Assembly (NCBI GenBank): GCA_020081605.1
Contig: JAHREC010000046.1
Span: forward strand, 1-64,000
Length of the DNA: 64,000 nt
Source: Albifimbria verrucaria
Lineage: Eukaryota > Ascomycota > Sordariomycetes > Hypocreales > Stachybotryaceae
Reading direction: 5' to 3'
Under the pieces are notes generated by a model that saw only the letters and a program-made list of their open reading frames with translations, had not been told where the DNA came from and searched no databases. Below, piece by piece: positions 20,400 through 31,164 of the stretch (positions are counted from its first letter, which is position 1; each line of letters begins with the position of its first letter). The translations under genes were made by a program, and so were the position numbers.

Positions 20400-22300
20400 T
20401 TGAATTATATAGCCTCACCTCGGTGAGATATATGCTGAAGCGCGGTGTAATAGTCGCACGAAGAGCATCAACGAGCATCTCCGGCAGTTGGCAATCAAGC
20501 AGGAGGAGTAGTACACCGTCCCGAAGACGTACCTGTGCCTGCGGTATGAGAAGGGCTGCGGCCGCGTCGAGCCAGTCTGCCGCAGCAGCTGCTCGCGATG
20601 CATGCCAAAGGACAAGGCCATCAAGCGCTTCACCGCCTGCAACAGGGTCGAGCCTTCTGCCTTTCGTAACCGAGAGGGCAGGACGCGGTGTCGTCTAGCT
20701 GGGCTTTCTTTGCATGGCTGGCCGCCTGTGGGATTGCAAGCCGGACCGAGTCGTAGGACGGAGTCACTTGCTCTCCCTCTTTTCCCGGGTCATCGTCGTG
20801 GCGCGGGCCCTGAAGCTTTTCGCTACTAGCAGGGTGAGGTACAGATAAGAACAAAGGTAAACTAGTCACTTATCTCGATGCCTTAGGGGACCTTGACAGA
20901 TCCGCGATAGGCGGCCGGCACTATCTGTCACGCGTATGTGGGAGTCAATGGCCTAGGTAGGGCTTGTTCCGGGAAGGCTTCTTTGGTTGTTTGTATAGTT
21001 TAGCGAGCTGCATGAACTAAAGAGAATAAGAAGCTAAACAAACCCCGTAAAGTTCGTAAGCGGCTCTCTCCCTGCTACACAGATGCGCCCAGGGCCATGC
21101 TAACGATCATTACCAGCCACTGACCGCGTGGGCATGACGATAGTTGATTCGGCGGGTGGCCATGGCTCTTATACGCGCCTTCGCCCCCTATCAGTGGATT
21201 GACGATAGCACAGGCAGCGAACGTAGGGCGGCTGAAGCCCGGATGTCCGGCGGGAGGGCGATATGGCATGTGTGTATCAAGGGATTAAGAGGAACCCCCT
21301 GTACGCAACCGCCCGCTCGCCCCTTCACCCTCTTCCCCCAACATGTCCTTCCAACGCCAGAGCTCAGCGCAGGGAAGCGCAAACCGCTTGAACCTTTCCA
21401 CCAATCAAACAGCCATCGCATCCCAACGCAGGCAGTGTGACTCTCCGCTCGCGCGAGGCTTCCTAGGAATGGCTGATTCTCACTGACGCGGATCATCGCT
21501 GGCCAACGCGGCCAACGCGTCTTGGCCCTGTTCACACGCCAAGGGCCCCATGACGTCCAAGCAGGCGCGCGCGAGCTGCACAGAAAGTCCACGAGGGTGC
21601 CATTCAGGACGAGTGGGGAGTGGAGGAGCATGGAGATGCAGTTGGAGGCGGAGCTGTGGGCGGAGGAGGAGGGAGAAGGCGGGGGAAGGAGAGGGCCTCG
21701 CGGTGAAGGCACCGGCAGAACATGCTCCAAGTCCTCATGCGGACTCCCTGCTGCGAGCGCATGTGGAGGAACCGGACGATGACGGGATCGAGTCGATGCC
21801 CTCGCTGTCGCAGCTGCTGTAGCCACATGGCAAGGCTGGTCGGTTGATGATTGCGAGGCTGTTTCGTTAATTCGCAAAGGCGCTCGGTATGTGTTGGCGT
21901 TGGGTGGTCGGCTAGTGGCTGTGTCTGTGTAAGCTGAAGCAAGGAGGGCGCCTCGGACGTGCGAAATGGGCCTCTGCTGTTGTTTTTATCTTTCCCCGTC
22001 TGGAATTCGAGGGCGATGGCGGACCTAAGCTGCGACGAGACAGTCCTGTCGACAATTTGGAATAAATCAGTGATGATTCCCGCAGATAATTTGCAACCGG
22101 GTACTCCTTCAAGTGAAATGCTGTGCTTCCCGGCCCATCTTGACTCACCCGCGCGGGCCACCCACCTTCTTGGGATCTCATATGGCTCGGGGCTTTCGGT
22201 GATGTGCACTGCGCGTTGCATGCAAAGAAAGAAGGGAAGAAGAAAGAAGGGTGCGGGTCGCAACAGGCCCCTACACGAACGGCGCAGCTGGGGCTGTTAA
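20400..22300. other. GC-rich stretch with long spurious frames
   Basis: G+C is visibly higher than on either side, with many CpG. Frames up to about 230 codons are open on both strands simply because stops are rare. One plus frame at about 20530-20690 has a cysteine-rich block (GCGRVEP, CRSSCSRCMPKDK, FTACNRVEP) that may be a relic of a zinc-binding protein. Another ends in HVEEPDDDGIESMPSLSQLL at 21822, which looks coding. Neither could be assigned. Confidence 0.4.
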
Positions 22301-22790
22301 CAACCTGCGAATAGTGGGAGCAGAAGCGAAGGCAGTATAATATCGCGCTGCGATCATTTCGCTAGCCAATTCCTTACAAGATGCAAGCTGTATCTGCCCA
22401 GCAATGGAAGCAAATTGAAGAGGAAGACAAGACAAAACAAGACGCTGCTGCTCTTGCCAGTGAAGCCTGTGCCACTAAGACCGAGTACAGCGCCCAGAAC
22501 AAAATATACCCCTGAGAGATGCCTTGTGGCTGACGACTAAACCAGAGGGTAACCCAGTTGAGTGCGAGCAAGCAGCCAGATTTACAACCTGGCACAGCAC
22601 ACATACTGGTGGCGCCATCGTCAACAATCTCCGCCAAAAGAGGGGTTGCTCTTGTTTTTCTTTCTAGGCAAGCGTAGCCCAAGGTGGTTGTGTGCCTCGT
22701 CATGCGGACGGTTAAGAATCATGGCCAATTGGGTTTCCACGTCCAGCTAGCCAGGTGAAGGTTCGGATGGGACACATTCTGCGCAGTTCC
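22301..22790. other. No gene seen
   Basis: A minus frame of 109 codons (22374-22703) has no recognisable features. Confidence 0.35.
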
Positions 22791-22792
22791 CA

Positions 22793-22950
22793 GCCTGCGC
22801 AATTTACAGGACTTGGTTCTACGCAATTCGCACAACGGAGGTGCGCACTACCGTACGTGATCCACGCATTTCTCACAGCTTGCACAATTTCCACGACGTG
22901 ATCCTACGCAATCCACACAACGGAGATGCGCACTACGTGATTGAGGAGAG
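22793..22950. repeat. Degenerate tandem repeat, about 95-bp period
   Basis: CTACGCAATTCGCACAACGG with GTGCGCACTAC starts at 22819 and recurs as CTACGCAATCCACACAACGG with ATGCGCACTACGTGATT from 22914. A looser copy, CCTGCGCAATTTACA, precedes it. A related stretch lies at about 31085-31160. Confidence 0.65.
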
Positions 22951-23443
22951 AAAATGCAGATGTCCGACTTGGTTGATGGAATAGAGGTTCATCACCTTTC
23001 GTAACGGCGCAGCTTAGGCCTCATGACTGAATAGGTTGATCGTTTCAAGTGGCAGATAGCTCGCTGTGCACAAGATTCGTTACACGATGCCGTTCGCGGT
23101 CGGGGTTATAGGTCCTCTAGCTCAATACACCTTAGGTCCCTGAAAGGGATATGAGCGGCCCGAAGGACCGAAGGGCGCTGAGACGAAAAATGCATCACAA
23201 TCTTCGCTGCTCGGCTTTGACCTTTGACACGTCCTATGCCATCCATCAAAACGCTACACATAGCCTGCGCTCACTATATCGGCTACGTATCGGCACTAGA
23301 TTTATCGTAACTAAGCAGCAATAATCGCTTTCCTCCCTCCTTCGCTTTTTTCCCTCCCCGTAGACCGTTGAAGGTTCGCATGCTCATTAAGGCATTGCGT
23401 CTCGCGAGATAATATCTATAGGTCACCAAACGAAGAGGATCCA
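22951..23443. other. No gene seen
   Basis: Short frames only. Confidence 0.35.
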
Positions 23444-24172
23444 ATGGAGCACAAAGAGGCAGACCCAGATCTAAGCTTCTTGTGCTTTCGGCATTACACA
23501 TTTGCTACTTTCAATCATCAAGATGTTTCTTTAAGGCTAGCCGCGTCAAATACCGACCATGTGGTACTCTGCCTTGACTCGGAGATTGCTACTAACAGCC
23601 GCTGGAGCAAGCATGAAGACAAGAAGTGCAGCTATCTGGCATGATTGATACACCATCAATGGCAGAGTTAATGGCACGCATTGCCGCAGATTTTGACGAA
23701 ATACGAAATTCTCATCGTCCATTTAACCCAGGCTTACACTTGGGGTTTTTTTGCTCGAACATTCAGGGCGAGAGCTCTTGTCCAATGGATCTCTCATCAA
23801 TTATTTTACGGCTGTGGGCGTCCGAAAATCCTCGACAAAGATGTCGTGCGGCTCAATCGCGGATATACGAACCCCACGATTGTGGACTTTGACTTCTTTT
23901 GTAGCCTAGATGAAGGCGTCAAGACTGTTTTATATAATTGGTGGCTTGGGGCCCTGATTTTTGTATAAAATATGAAGAATTTGATAAATAGCGAGCAGAT
24001 TAAAACCGAATTGTTCACCAAAAGAAAGAAAGATTCAGGGTGCTATGATGACGATTGCATGCCTTCGAAAGATGACATGGCAGAGTTCGAGCATGCTGAG
24101 TTGGTTCTGAGGAAGAGATATGACAAGATGCTTCAGAATATCGAACCGCAGGCGGTCAAAATAGGATTATAA
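23444..24172 (+). CDS. Possible small hypothetical gene or fragments
   Basis: Three adjacent plus frames (23444-23644, 23681-23968, 23972-24172) look partly protein-like. The first begins with a true ATG and has an aromatic-rich core (LCFRHYTFATFNHQDV). The second contains WGFFARTFRARALVQWISH and an acidic stretch. The third is a Lys/Glu-rich helix. No splice sites joining them were convincing, and no family was recognised. They end just before repeat copy B. They may be exons of one gene or debris. Confidence 0.25.
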
Positions 24173-24204
24173 CTTCCCGATAGGCGAAGTAGCCGTATCT
24201 TCGG

Positions 24205-24512
24205 TGGCATGTCATTGAGAGGTCCCCATTAGAAGACATCGTTGTTGGCCATGGTGTAACTCTATGTGTTACAAATCACTCCCGACAAGACTCGCTTCGG
24301 CAGACGACGCTGGAGACGTTGCAGAGTGCTTAAAACTATATCAATCCTACTATCATGCCTGTCGGAATATGATCAACCGCAAACCACTCTGATGTCTGAC
24401 TGATTGATAGGTACACGCCAAGATACCGCCGTGCGTCTACCGTCGATATAAACATTGTTCCTCTAAAACCAATCCAAACTGGGAGATTGATCTCCCGATC
24501 GCTGAGCCTATC
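24205..24512. repeat. Dispersed repeat, copy B (partner 641-985)
   Basis: Same orientation as copy A, about 23.5 kb away. The alignment begins near CATGTCATTGAGA and ends at CTCCCGATCGCTGA. Copy B retains more C at variable positions. Confidence 0.7.
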
Positions 24513-26261
24513 TGCGCAATGATGATTCCTGCACGACCGTTTTTATAGTGCCGAAAAGCTCGTTTCCTAGCGTCGGCTAATTATTAATAGCAATATTAGA
24601 TGATGAATGACTTCAACTTCGACTGTTGCACTTACTTTCATTATCGAACACAGAAATAAACAGACTGGGTTCTGCTGATCTGTTTCTCCGATCCAAATGC
24701 TCATGTATCTTGGTGCAATTAATCCAAAGATTATAATTCATGCAGTAATGCCCTCAGGACTCGAAACCGGCTTCATTGTATCGTGAACGATGCTTCATCC
24801 TGAACCCGGTAGAAGCTTGTGGGAGGAGTTTGAAACGGCGTCATTTTGCGTACGGCCACAGGCTGACTACAGGAGATATACATATTCTATTTCGAAGGTA
24901 GTGATTTTATTCAGTAGTCCTTCTTATACTGGTACCGTGTGTCTTATTCACGCTCCAGACAAATGAACATAAGCCAATATACGGCACCATAACCTATTCA
25001 TTAGCCGCATCCGGACCATATCACTATGTAGAGAAGATTCATTAGTGCAAACCTACTATGAGGAGATAACTTTACGTCATTTGAGTTCTACTTATAATAG
25101 CTCCACCCTTCGTAGCGCCGGAATTTCCAATGGGACACGTTCCAGAACTAGTCCGCTCTTGAAGTCGGGGGTTGTGATAGAGGCTACAGGCTGCCGTACC
25201 GGGATAGGGTCAAGGATTTATGTTGTCATTGTAAAAGCTCGTATCAACCACTTTATCTAGTTATTCTGCAGAAAATTTGCAAGTCAAATATTATAAGTCT
25301 AGATTTGCCATTCGCGACTTACCACACTCAATCACAATCGTCATTTATATTGTCAAATAGAGTTGTCGACAATATTCTGTTGTACCAGTCTCGCTAGGCT
25401 GTGTTTGATTCATCTCGCCTTTCTTGTCCTTTATGTCGCTGCTCCACTTCACTAACGTCAATTGAGTCCCTTGGTTGGACGCCTTACTGTTGTGGCTCGC
25501 TCGTAGGTTGCTTGTCTACCTCCGCCGTGTTGTTCTTGGCCTCCGGGTGCATGTGCGAATCGTGCTGGTTGCCTCATTTATTAAGCTGATGACTTGCCCA
25601 CATTAGAAGATCCACTAGTGCTAGGATTTGAATAATACCAAGCTGGTATTCCATGGTCATAGTCGGTTGGAATAGAAACGACAACACACCCAAGTTGTAA
25701 GCCGGTTACTTTAAAAAGTAGATGAGCAACATCACAGAAGATGATAAGTGAAAGTCAAATAATTCCCATAGCCATCGTGTGGTATGCTGTTGTTCTTCCG
25801 ATTATGAAGGCTGTGGCATTATGCTATGGCTCTATTTGGTGCCTGCTCTTTTTCTCCCATTATTCCCCAACCATATGCTCTGTGGGAAGACTTTGAACAA
25901 TTGTAAGGGCGTCAGTGGACTTCGTATCCTTGTGAGGAGATTACAGTTGAGTTTAGGACATCATTTCAATGCAACATATTCTCATTAGCTCGGTTTGCTA
26001 AATACTGGTGCAAAGGGCGGCAAAGCTGGCTTATTGTGTTCAAATGACAAGTAACATCCTCAGAAAGAGCTTCGACAGAATTTATCGCTTTCCTTCTCGA
26101 TGTTTCGTCCTCTACTTTCGAACTTCGATCAAGTGCGAGTGGGAGAGCCGTACGAAGGAATTTCTCGATAGTCGCAAAAGAATCTATAAAACTCTGCGTT
26201 AGTGAAGGACTTTTTATTTTTTTGACTGCAAGCCAAAGATAGTGAGAAATTCGGCCTTCCT
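24513..26261. other. No supported gene
   Basis: Only short frames. A minus frame at 25966-26289 overlaps the 3' end of the next gene and may be a read-through remnant of it. Confidence 0.35.
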
Positions 26262-27328
26262 TTAAGCGATCGCATGCAATAGTCCCCATATATGATTAGC
26301 ATTATGTCGCTGCAGTGCTGAACCTCGGGCAAAGAATCGCATGCCCCCATCTTGGTCACCAATGGTGAGCAATTTCTCCTCTCGTCGTCTTATCATGTCA
26401 GAACGCCAAGAAACTCTCCAAGAAACATACATACCTGTGAAGGTGCCTGATCCGAGCGCTGAAATGACATCGATGTTATCATCGTGGTGAGGAACAAGTG
26501 CAAGCAGATTGATTGTAACCGGTAACTTCCAGCGTCCCCAAAGAGCTGACCAATTCTCATTGCTGCTTCAACTTGCTTGGTGCTTATGACTTCTTTTTCC
26601 GTACTATCCGAATAAAATTTCTGACGAAGGTGAATGACTGGGTTTGCCCAAGGTGGCCTCCACCGGGTCTCCCAGTGTGAGAAAGGTATCAGGTCGGGGA
26701 TGACATGATATAGCCCTTCATTTATGATTGCCTGAGCCGAGGCTATTCTGCACTTGGAATCAATCTTCAGAGCGCCCTGAGACAGGTATTCTCTGAAATA
26801 GTAATGACTGGATCTCAAATCTGCAAGGCGTTTCAGTTCCGGGTTATACGGCTTATATGCCTGAATGAGATCCATGTCCTGAAGAAATACTTCCTTCGGA
26901 AAGGAAGCCGTATCTAGGATGCATAGATAAATGTTTTTGAAATCTGATCTGTCTCTTGTGTTGGCGTGTAGGTGAAAGATGTACACAAGCGCGAATAAGA
27001 GTGAGCTCGTCCAAGATACCAGGTTATCACTAGGACCTTCTTTCCATCGTAAATGCTGGTCAATCATGGAAGCAACCCGGGCCTTGTCTTTTCGAGCACA
27101 TATATCCATCTTGTAATCTGCAATTTTGTAGCGAGCGTCCATGGACCTCGTCCAAGTTTTATCGGTCGTACCACAAGACTTCGGAGTGAACACTCTAAAG
27201 AGGTAACGAGGTTGACACCCAAAACTTTCCATGCGACGCTTCAAATCGATGGTAGGATTAAACACAAGATGGTCAGCCTCAGCGAGGTCCAATCCCTCAA
27301 GTTTGGTTGCCAGACTGTCAATTGCCAT
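26262..27328 (-). CDS. DUF7587-domain protein, two exons, about 335 aa
   Basis: Exon 1 is 27328-26435 and opens with ATG (MAIDSLATKL). A 59-bp intron with a GTATGT donor, CTGAC branch site and GAG acceptor separates it from exon 2 (26375-26262), which is in frame. Residues 40-240 carry the order I know from fungal DUF7587 proteins: YLFRVFTPKSCGTTDKTW, a basic Arg/Lys helix, NLVSWTSSLLFALVYIFHLH, IYLCILDTASFPKEVF, and YFREYLSQGALKIDSKCRI. Exon 2 adds GMRFFARGS and NHIWGLLHAIA. The stop at 26262 is followed by more protein-like sequence (RKAEFLTIFGL), so it could be a premature TAA. Function of the family is unknown. Confidence 0.7.
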
Positions 27329-28054
27329 GATCTCAAAGCATTACTGGCTGTAAATATTTGGATTACGTAGGGTTTGGAAGTCAGAAACTCAAGGTTACGT
27401 TTGTAGAAGGTATCAATGGGAAGAAAAAGAGGAGGGGAAAACTGCGGACGAGACAGGACATAAGATGTAGAAGCATGAAGTAACTAGAAGGGTATTATAC
27501 TATGGCATGTGGTGTAGGTAGACGTAGGATACACTCTATACTTGAAGAATATCAACGCCACCTGTGCATTGACTGGGCTTTGGTAATATGTACTGCATAC
27601 CATAATAAACTTGGTATGAAGGCGGGGCCGACGATAACCTTGCACGCGAAAGTTTTGTTGATGACCAATGTTAAGTCTTGCATATTTTCGACTAGGATAT
27701 TTTCTGCTAGGCGGTATTTCTTAGGAAAGCTTAACGTAAGTTTGAGGCCGAGGGCATCTCCTGAAGTTTATCCTAAATTTATACTTTCTCCACCAAAAGA
27801 TGGAAATGCAATACCTTTTATATGAAGCTCTGTATTGGATACTTCTAAATCGAGGAAATGGACATGGAAGCTCCGCATATCCTGGTGAATCTAACTGTTT
27901 GGAATCAGGGCAAATGGGCCCTGGTCCAAGGGATGAGAACTACTGTTATTGTGCGCTTTTGCCATCCATTCAAGCCGCTCGGTTAGCTCTGGAATCTTGT
28001 GATACCGACACAATTTCACTTCTCTTACTCAAAGCCTCCACTATGAGGCCGTCT
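27329..28054. other. No supported gene
   Basis: A 107-codon plus frame at 27502-27825 has no recognisable features. The first part is the upstream region of the DUF7587 gene. Confidence 0.35.
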
Positions 28055-28453
28055 TCAATGAAGCCGGCACAATCCTTCCAAGTCTAACCAAGTTATTCCA
28101 ACGGTATGTTTTCCGACGATCGTGATTGTCTTGATGCCAGCCATCGCCTGTGACATCCAAAGGGGCCTAAGGACCGGGTCATGGGCCACTGCAGTTTCTG
28201 GTCGTGCGATATATTCTTTGTTGTGATGAAACTGTTCATCAGCTACTTTACTCACCCGCTTTATGTTAAATTCCCGAATGGAAGGCCTTTTCTCCTGTTT
28301 CCTGCCATAGACCCAGAATGCCAATATACTCAAGGCAATTATAGGTATGATTATGCCTAGAACAATGACGAAGACTAGGGGTTCATGGCTGGTTGTTTTA
28401 AAGACCCTGTTAGAGGTTGGAGATGTTTGGTGCGGCTTCTTCAATGAAGACAT
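28055..28453 (-). CDS. Small single-pass membrane protein, 132 aa
   Basis: True ATG at 28453. Residues 1-25 are polar and Ser/Thr/Pro-rich. A strong membrane segment follows at about 27-48 (VFVIVLGIIIPIIALSILAF), then a basic stop-transfer patch (YGRKQEKRP). The rest is soluble and mixed. The arrangement resembles fungal type I-like or tail proteins with a short outer N-terminus. No family recognised. The C-terminal 40 residues are less protein-like, so the true 3' end may differ by an intron. Confidence 0.4.
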   Translation of the reverse strand: MSSLKKPHQTSPTSNRVFKTTSHEPLVFVIVLGIIIPIIALSILAFWVYGRKQEKRPSIREFNIKRVSKVADEQFHHNKEYIARPETAVAHDPVLRPLWMSQAMAGIKTITIVGKHTVGITWLDLEGLCRLH

Positions 28454-30985
28454 TGATGATAAGCCAGCGACAAATTATAAGCTATCACTTAGTCCCTGTT
28501 GGGTGGATCAGGCACATAATATATGCATCGCCGTTTGAGGAAAGAAGGCCATGTAAACGACTATTTTGGGCACATCTAAAACGGGTGTGATTACATCCGT
28601 ACGCTTGACAAATTGGTAGTGGATGCTGAAATCAGCACTCTCCGGGTTGACCATGGCGTGTAGATTGAGTGGTCAGTATATTTTTGGTCAGAAAATGATT
28701 TCTCAAAGTGGGAAAAATACGCGTGATGCGTTTTTCCCTAAGCATTGCGAATAACACCCTGTGCAAGTGACTCGCCAACATATTCCTGTAAGAGTCTTCT
28801 CGTCTGGTTTCCGTCAAGGTCTTAGCTGTATTGATTTTCCATGACAGGAATATAGTCGAGAGAAATCGGCAGCCGCTTAACTTGTGGATGTCCACTTATG
28901 AACGGGCCAAAGCTGCTATGTTGTGTACGCGAACCGGCAACTAGGTGAGTCAACTCCAAGCCAGATTCTATAAGGCTGGTACCAAACTCTAAGGACAGAC
29001 CAAAGTATTTGACAGTAGCAAACTGCTCTAGTAACTCCCTATAAAAAGAAATCTGATGGAGAGTAGTTACGCACGGGCAGGAACTTCTGACGGCGAATCC
29101 TTCTTTGGGAGATCGCCTGTAGAAGCAGCCAGACAAGCGTTGACTCGATCGAAGGTCTGTCACTCATATTGCATGACCAACAAATTTACGTTCCCATGAT
29201 TATGCCTTGAGGGTTCCGGTTCCAGTGACAGAGGGTCAATTGGTATTGCTCCGGATTTTCGGGACTGAACTGTATCTCTTTGACGAATTCGGGATACATT
29301 ATAAGGATGTTATCTCCTTAAATTTCGAGATAAAAGGTATCTCAAAGTACGAGCATAAAAGATTAAGTACTTGATCTTCTGTATAACTTAATAGAGATTA
29401 TAAGTACATACTCTTTTTATAATCCTATTGGTTCAGACACCTGTTCTCGACACCATTGCTGCCTCCGCGCACTCAAGGGGTGTACTCTGTAGCCGTTGAC
29501 GGCTTCTTTAACAGCCATATTCGGACCTCGCGAAAGAAAAATGATAAAGCAACCTCGGCCCACGACTTGGACACGAAACGGGCTAACATTACGACTTTTG
29601 GTGCGAGCCCATTTAGAATTTGGGCTACCAGTTCCTGAGCTATCAGCTTTGAAATAGTGCCTTACCCTTCATGCAACTACGTATGGTGGTGAAACAGACA
29701 CCAAAGCATTCCAGTCTCTTATTTCGCAAAGGGTTTTAACAACCTTCCAGGTTATGAGAGGGATTTATGACGTGTTTGTCAAAGCCTCCAATCGGCGGAG
29801 CCGGCGTGGGTGACCGTACATGTCCTGAACTCAAGATGCCTGATGTCGGTCTGACAGCGATTCATGTTGCAGTCCTGGTAATCGAGATAAGTGCCGAGGC
29901 AATTGTGTAAGAAAACGTGAACAAGCCAATTGTGCCATAGGTAATCGATCGATATGACAGGGTGATGATTGCCGGGTGCTTCATTCTTGCTGGCTCAGCC
30001 TTGAACCTCGAGGGACACAGTCATGTTGGCTTTTTGAGCGCTCATTGATGGACCATTAGCATCACTAGAGGGCCTCCGCCGAGAAGTTAGTGACGAGAGA
30101 GGTGAGTAGCAATGCTTGCGCAGGAGCGTAGCAACGTCACAATCCCTGGGCGCGGTAGAAGCGGACTCGGCCTGGGCGACACGCGGGACGGCGTCCTCTC
30201 GGCTGGGCGGCAACTACGCTGGAAACATACACCAGTCGGCCGGATCAGGGATGGAAAAGCAGGTCGCAACCCCTCGCGAGCCGGGTTAGCCTCGAGGTCG
30301 TTTCTGGGGCTCCGTTTTTCTCATTGCAATCTGCGAGAGAGTAGGTCGGCCTAGCACACTTTCACTTACACAGCACACTTGGTAAGTTGGCGATACCAGC
30401 CATCTCTATTGGAAGACAGCAGGTTAGATCCGATACGGGAGAGGGATGGGTCGCGACAAAGACCAGCGATCCAATGCGCGCGGGGCATGACGTACTGAGT
30501 ATGGCCCGAATCTCCTTCACGTACTGGGAGTGTTCTTTTAACTTTTTGGTATTGGAGGTAGGGACGGCAGAATGTACCCAGCACTTCGTTGGGAACACAG
30601 ATATGGGGACGCCTAGGAGCAGTAGAGAATTTACGTTGTGGTGTTGCTGATATTGCTGCGCCTGTGGCTGCTTATGTCTGCGTATTGCGCAGGTTGTGAC
30701 AATTGCGCTGGACGCCCTGGCTAGCTGAATATGGATACCTAACTCGTCGTCGGTCTTGACTGTCACCTGACGAGGCACATAATCATCTCAAGGTGGCTCC
30801 TAATCGTCGGCCACAAGGCATCCGTTGGGATGCGCAGTCACAACGGGGTTCTGAGGGCTATATTGTGGATGTCGTCGTCGGTAGAAATCTTTCTCTGAGC
30901 GCTATGCCCAATCTTTGTGGCACATGCGTCATTGGCAAAAGCAGCTCGTTTCGTTTTGTCTACCTTTTCAACCTGCTTCAATTGC
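28454..30985. other. Long stretch without a supported gene
   Basis: A minus frame of 113 codons (28822-29163) starts at a non-ATG codon and has no recognisable domain. 29281-29440 is A/T-rich with imperfect inverted words (TTATCTCC, GGTATCTC). 29995-30354 is locally GC-rich. Confidence 0.35.
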
Positions 30986-31164
30986 TGAGCAGGTCCATCT
31001 CGCATTTTGCAAGGAATTGACCAGCGAAGCGAATGGCGGTGCGCAGCTTTCATGGCCTGTGCATTACTTGCTTCTGCGCTATTCTCGAGCCTACGCAATT
31101 TACACGCCAGGGTCCAACGCAGCTTGCACGACGAGGCCTTGCGCAATGCGCGCTACGTGATTTT
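30986..31164. repeat. Degenerate repeat related to 22793-22950
   Basis: Shares CCTACGCAATTTACAC at about 31090 and GCGCGCTACGTGATTTTACC at about 31150, in the same order as at 22.8 kb (CCTGCGCAATTTACA, then GCGCACTACGTGATT). Confidence 0.5.

Noticed and set aside
21191..21877. 228-codon minus-strand frame
   Set aside because: It lies in GC-rich DNA where stops are rare; Ser/Pro/Arg composition without motifs, and the opposite strand is equally open.
28822..29163. 113-codon minus-strand hypothetical gene
   Set aside because: It starts at a GTG codon and has no domain or convincing splice partner.
29281..29440. Possible transposon ends in AT-rich DNA
   Set aside because: The inverted words are short and imperfect, with no target duplication.
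30362..30778. 138-codon minus-strand frame
   Set aside because: Mirrored by open frames on both strands; no recognisable feature.
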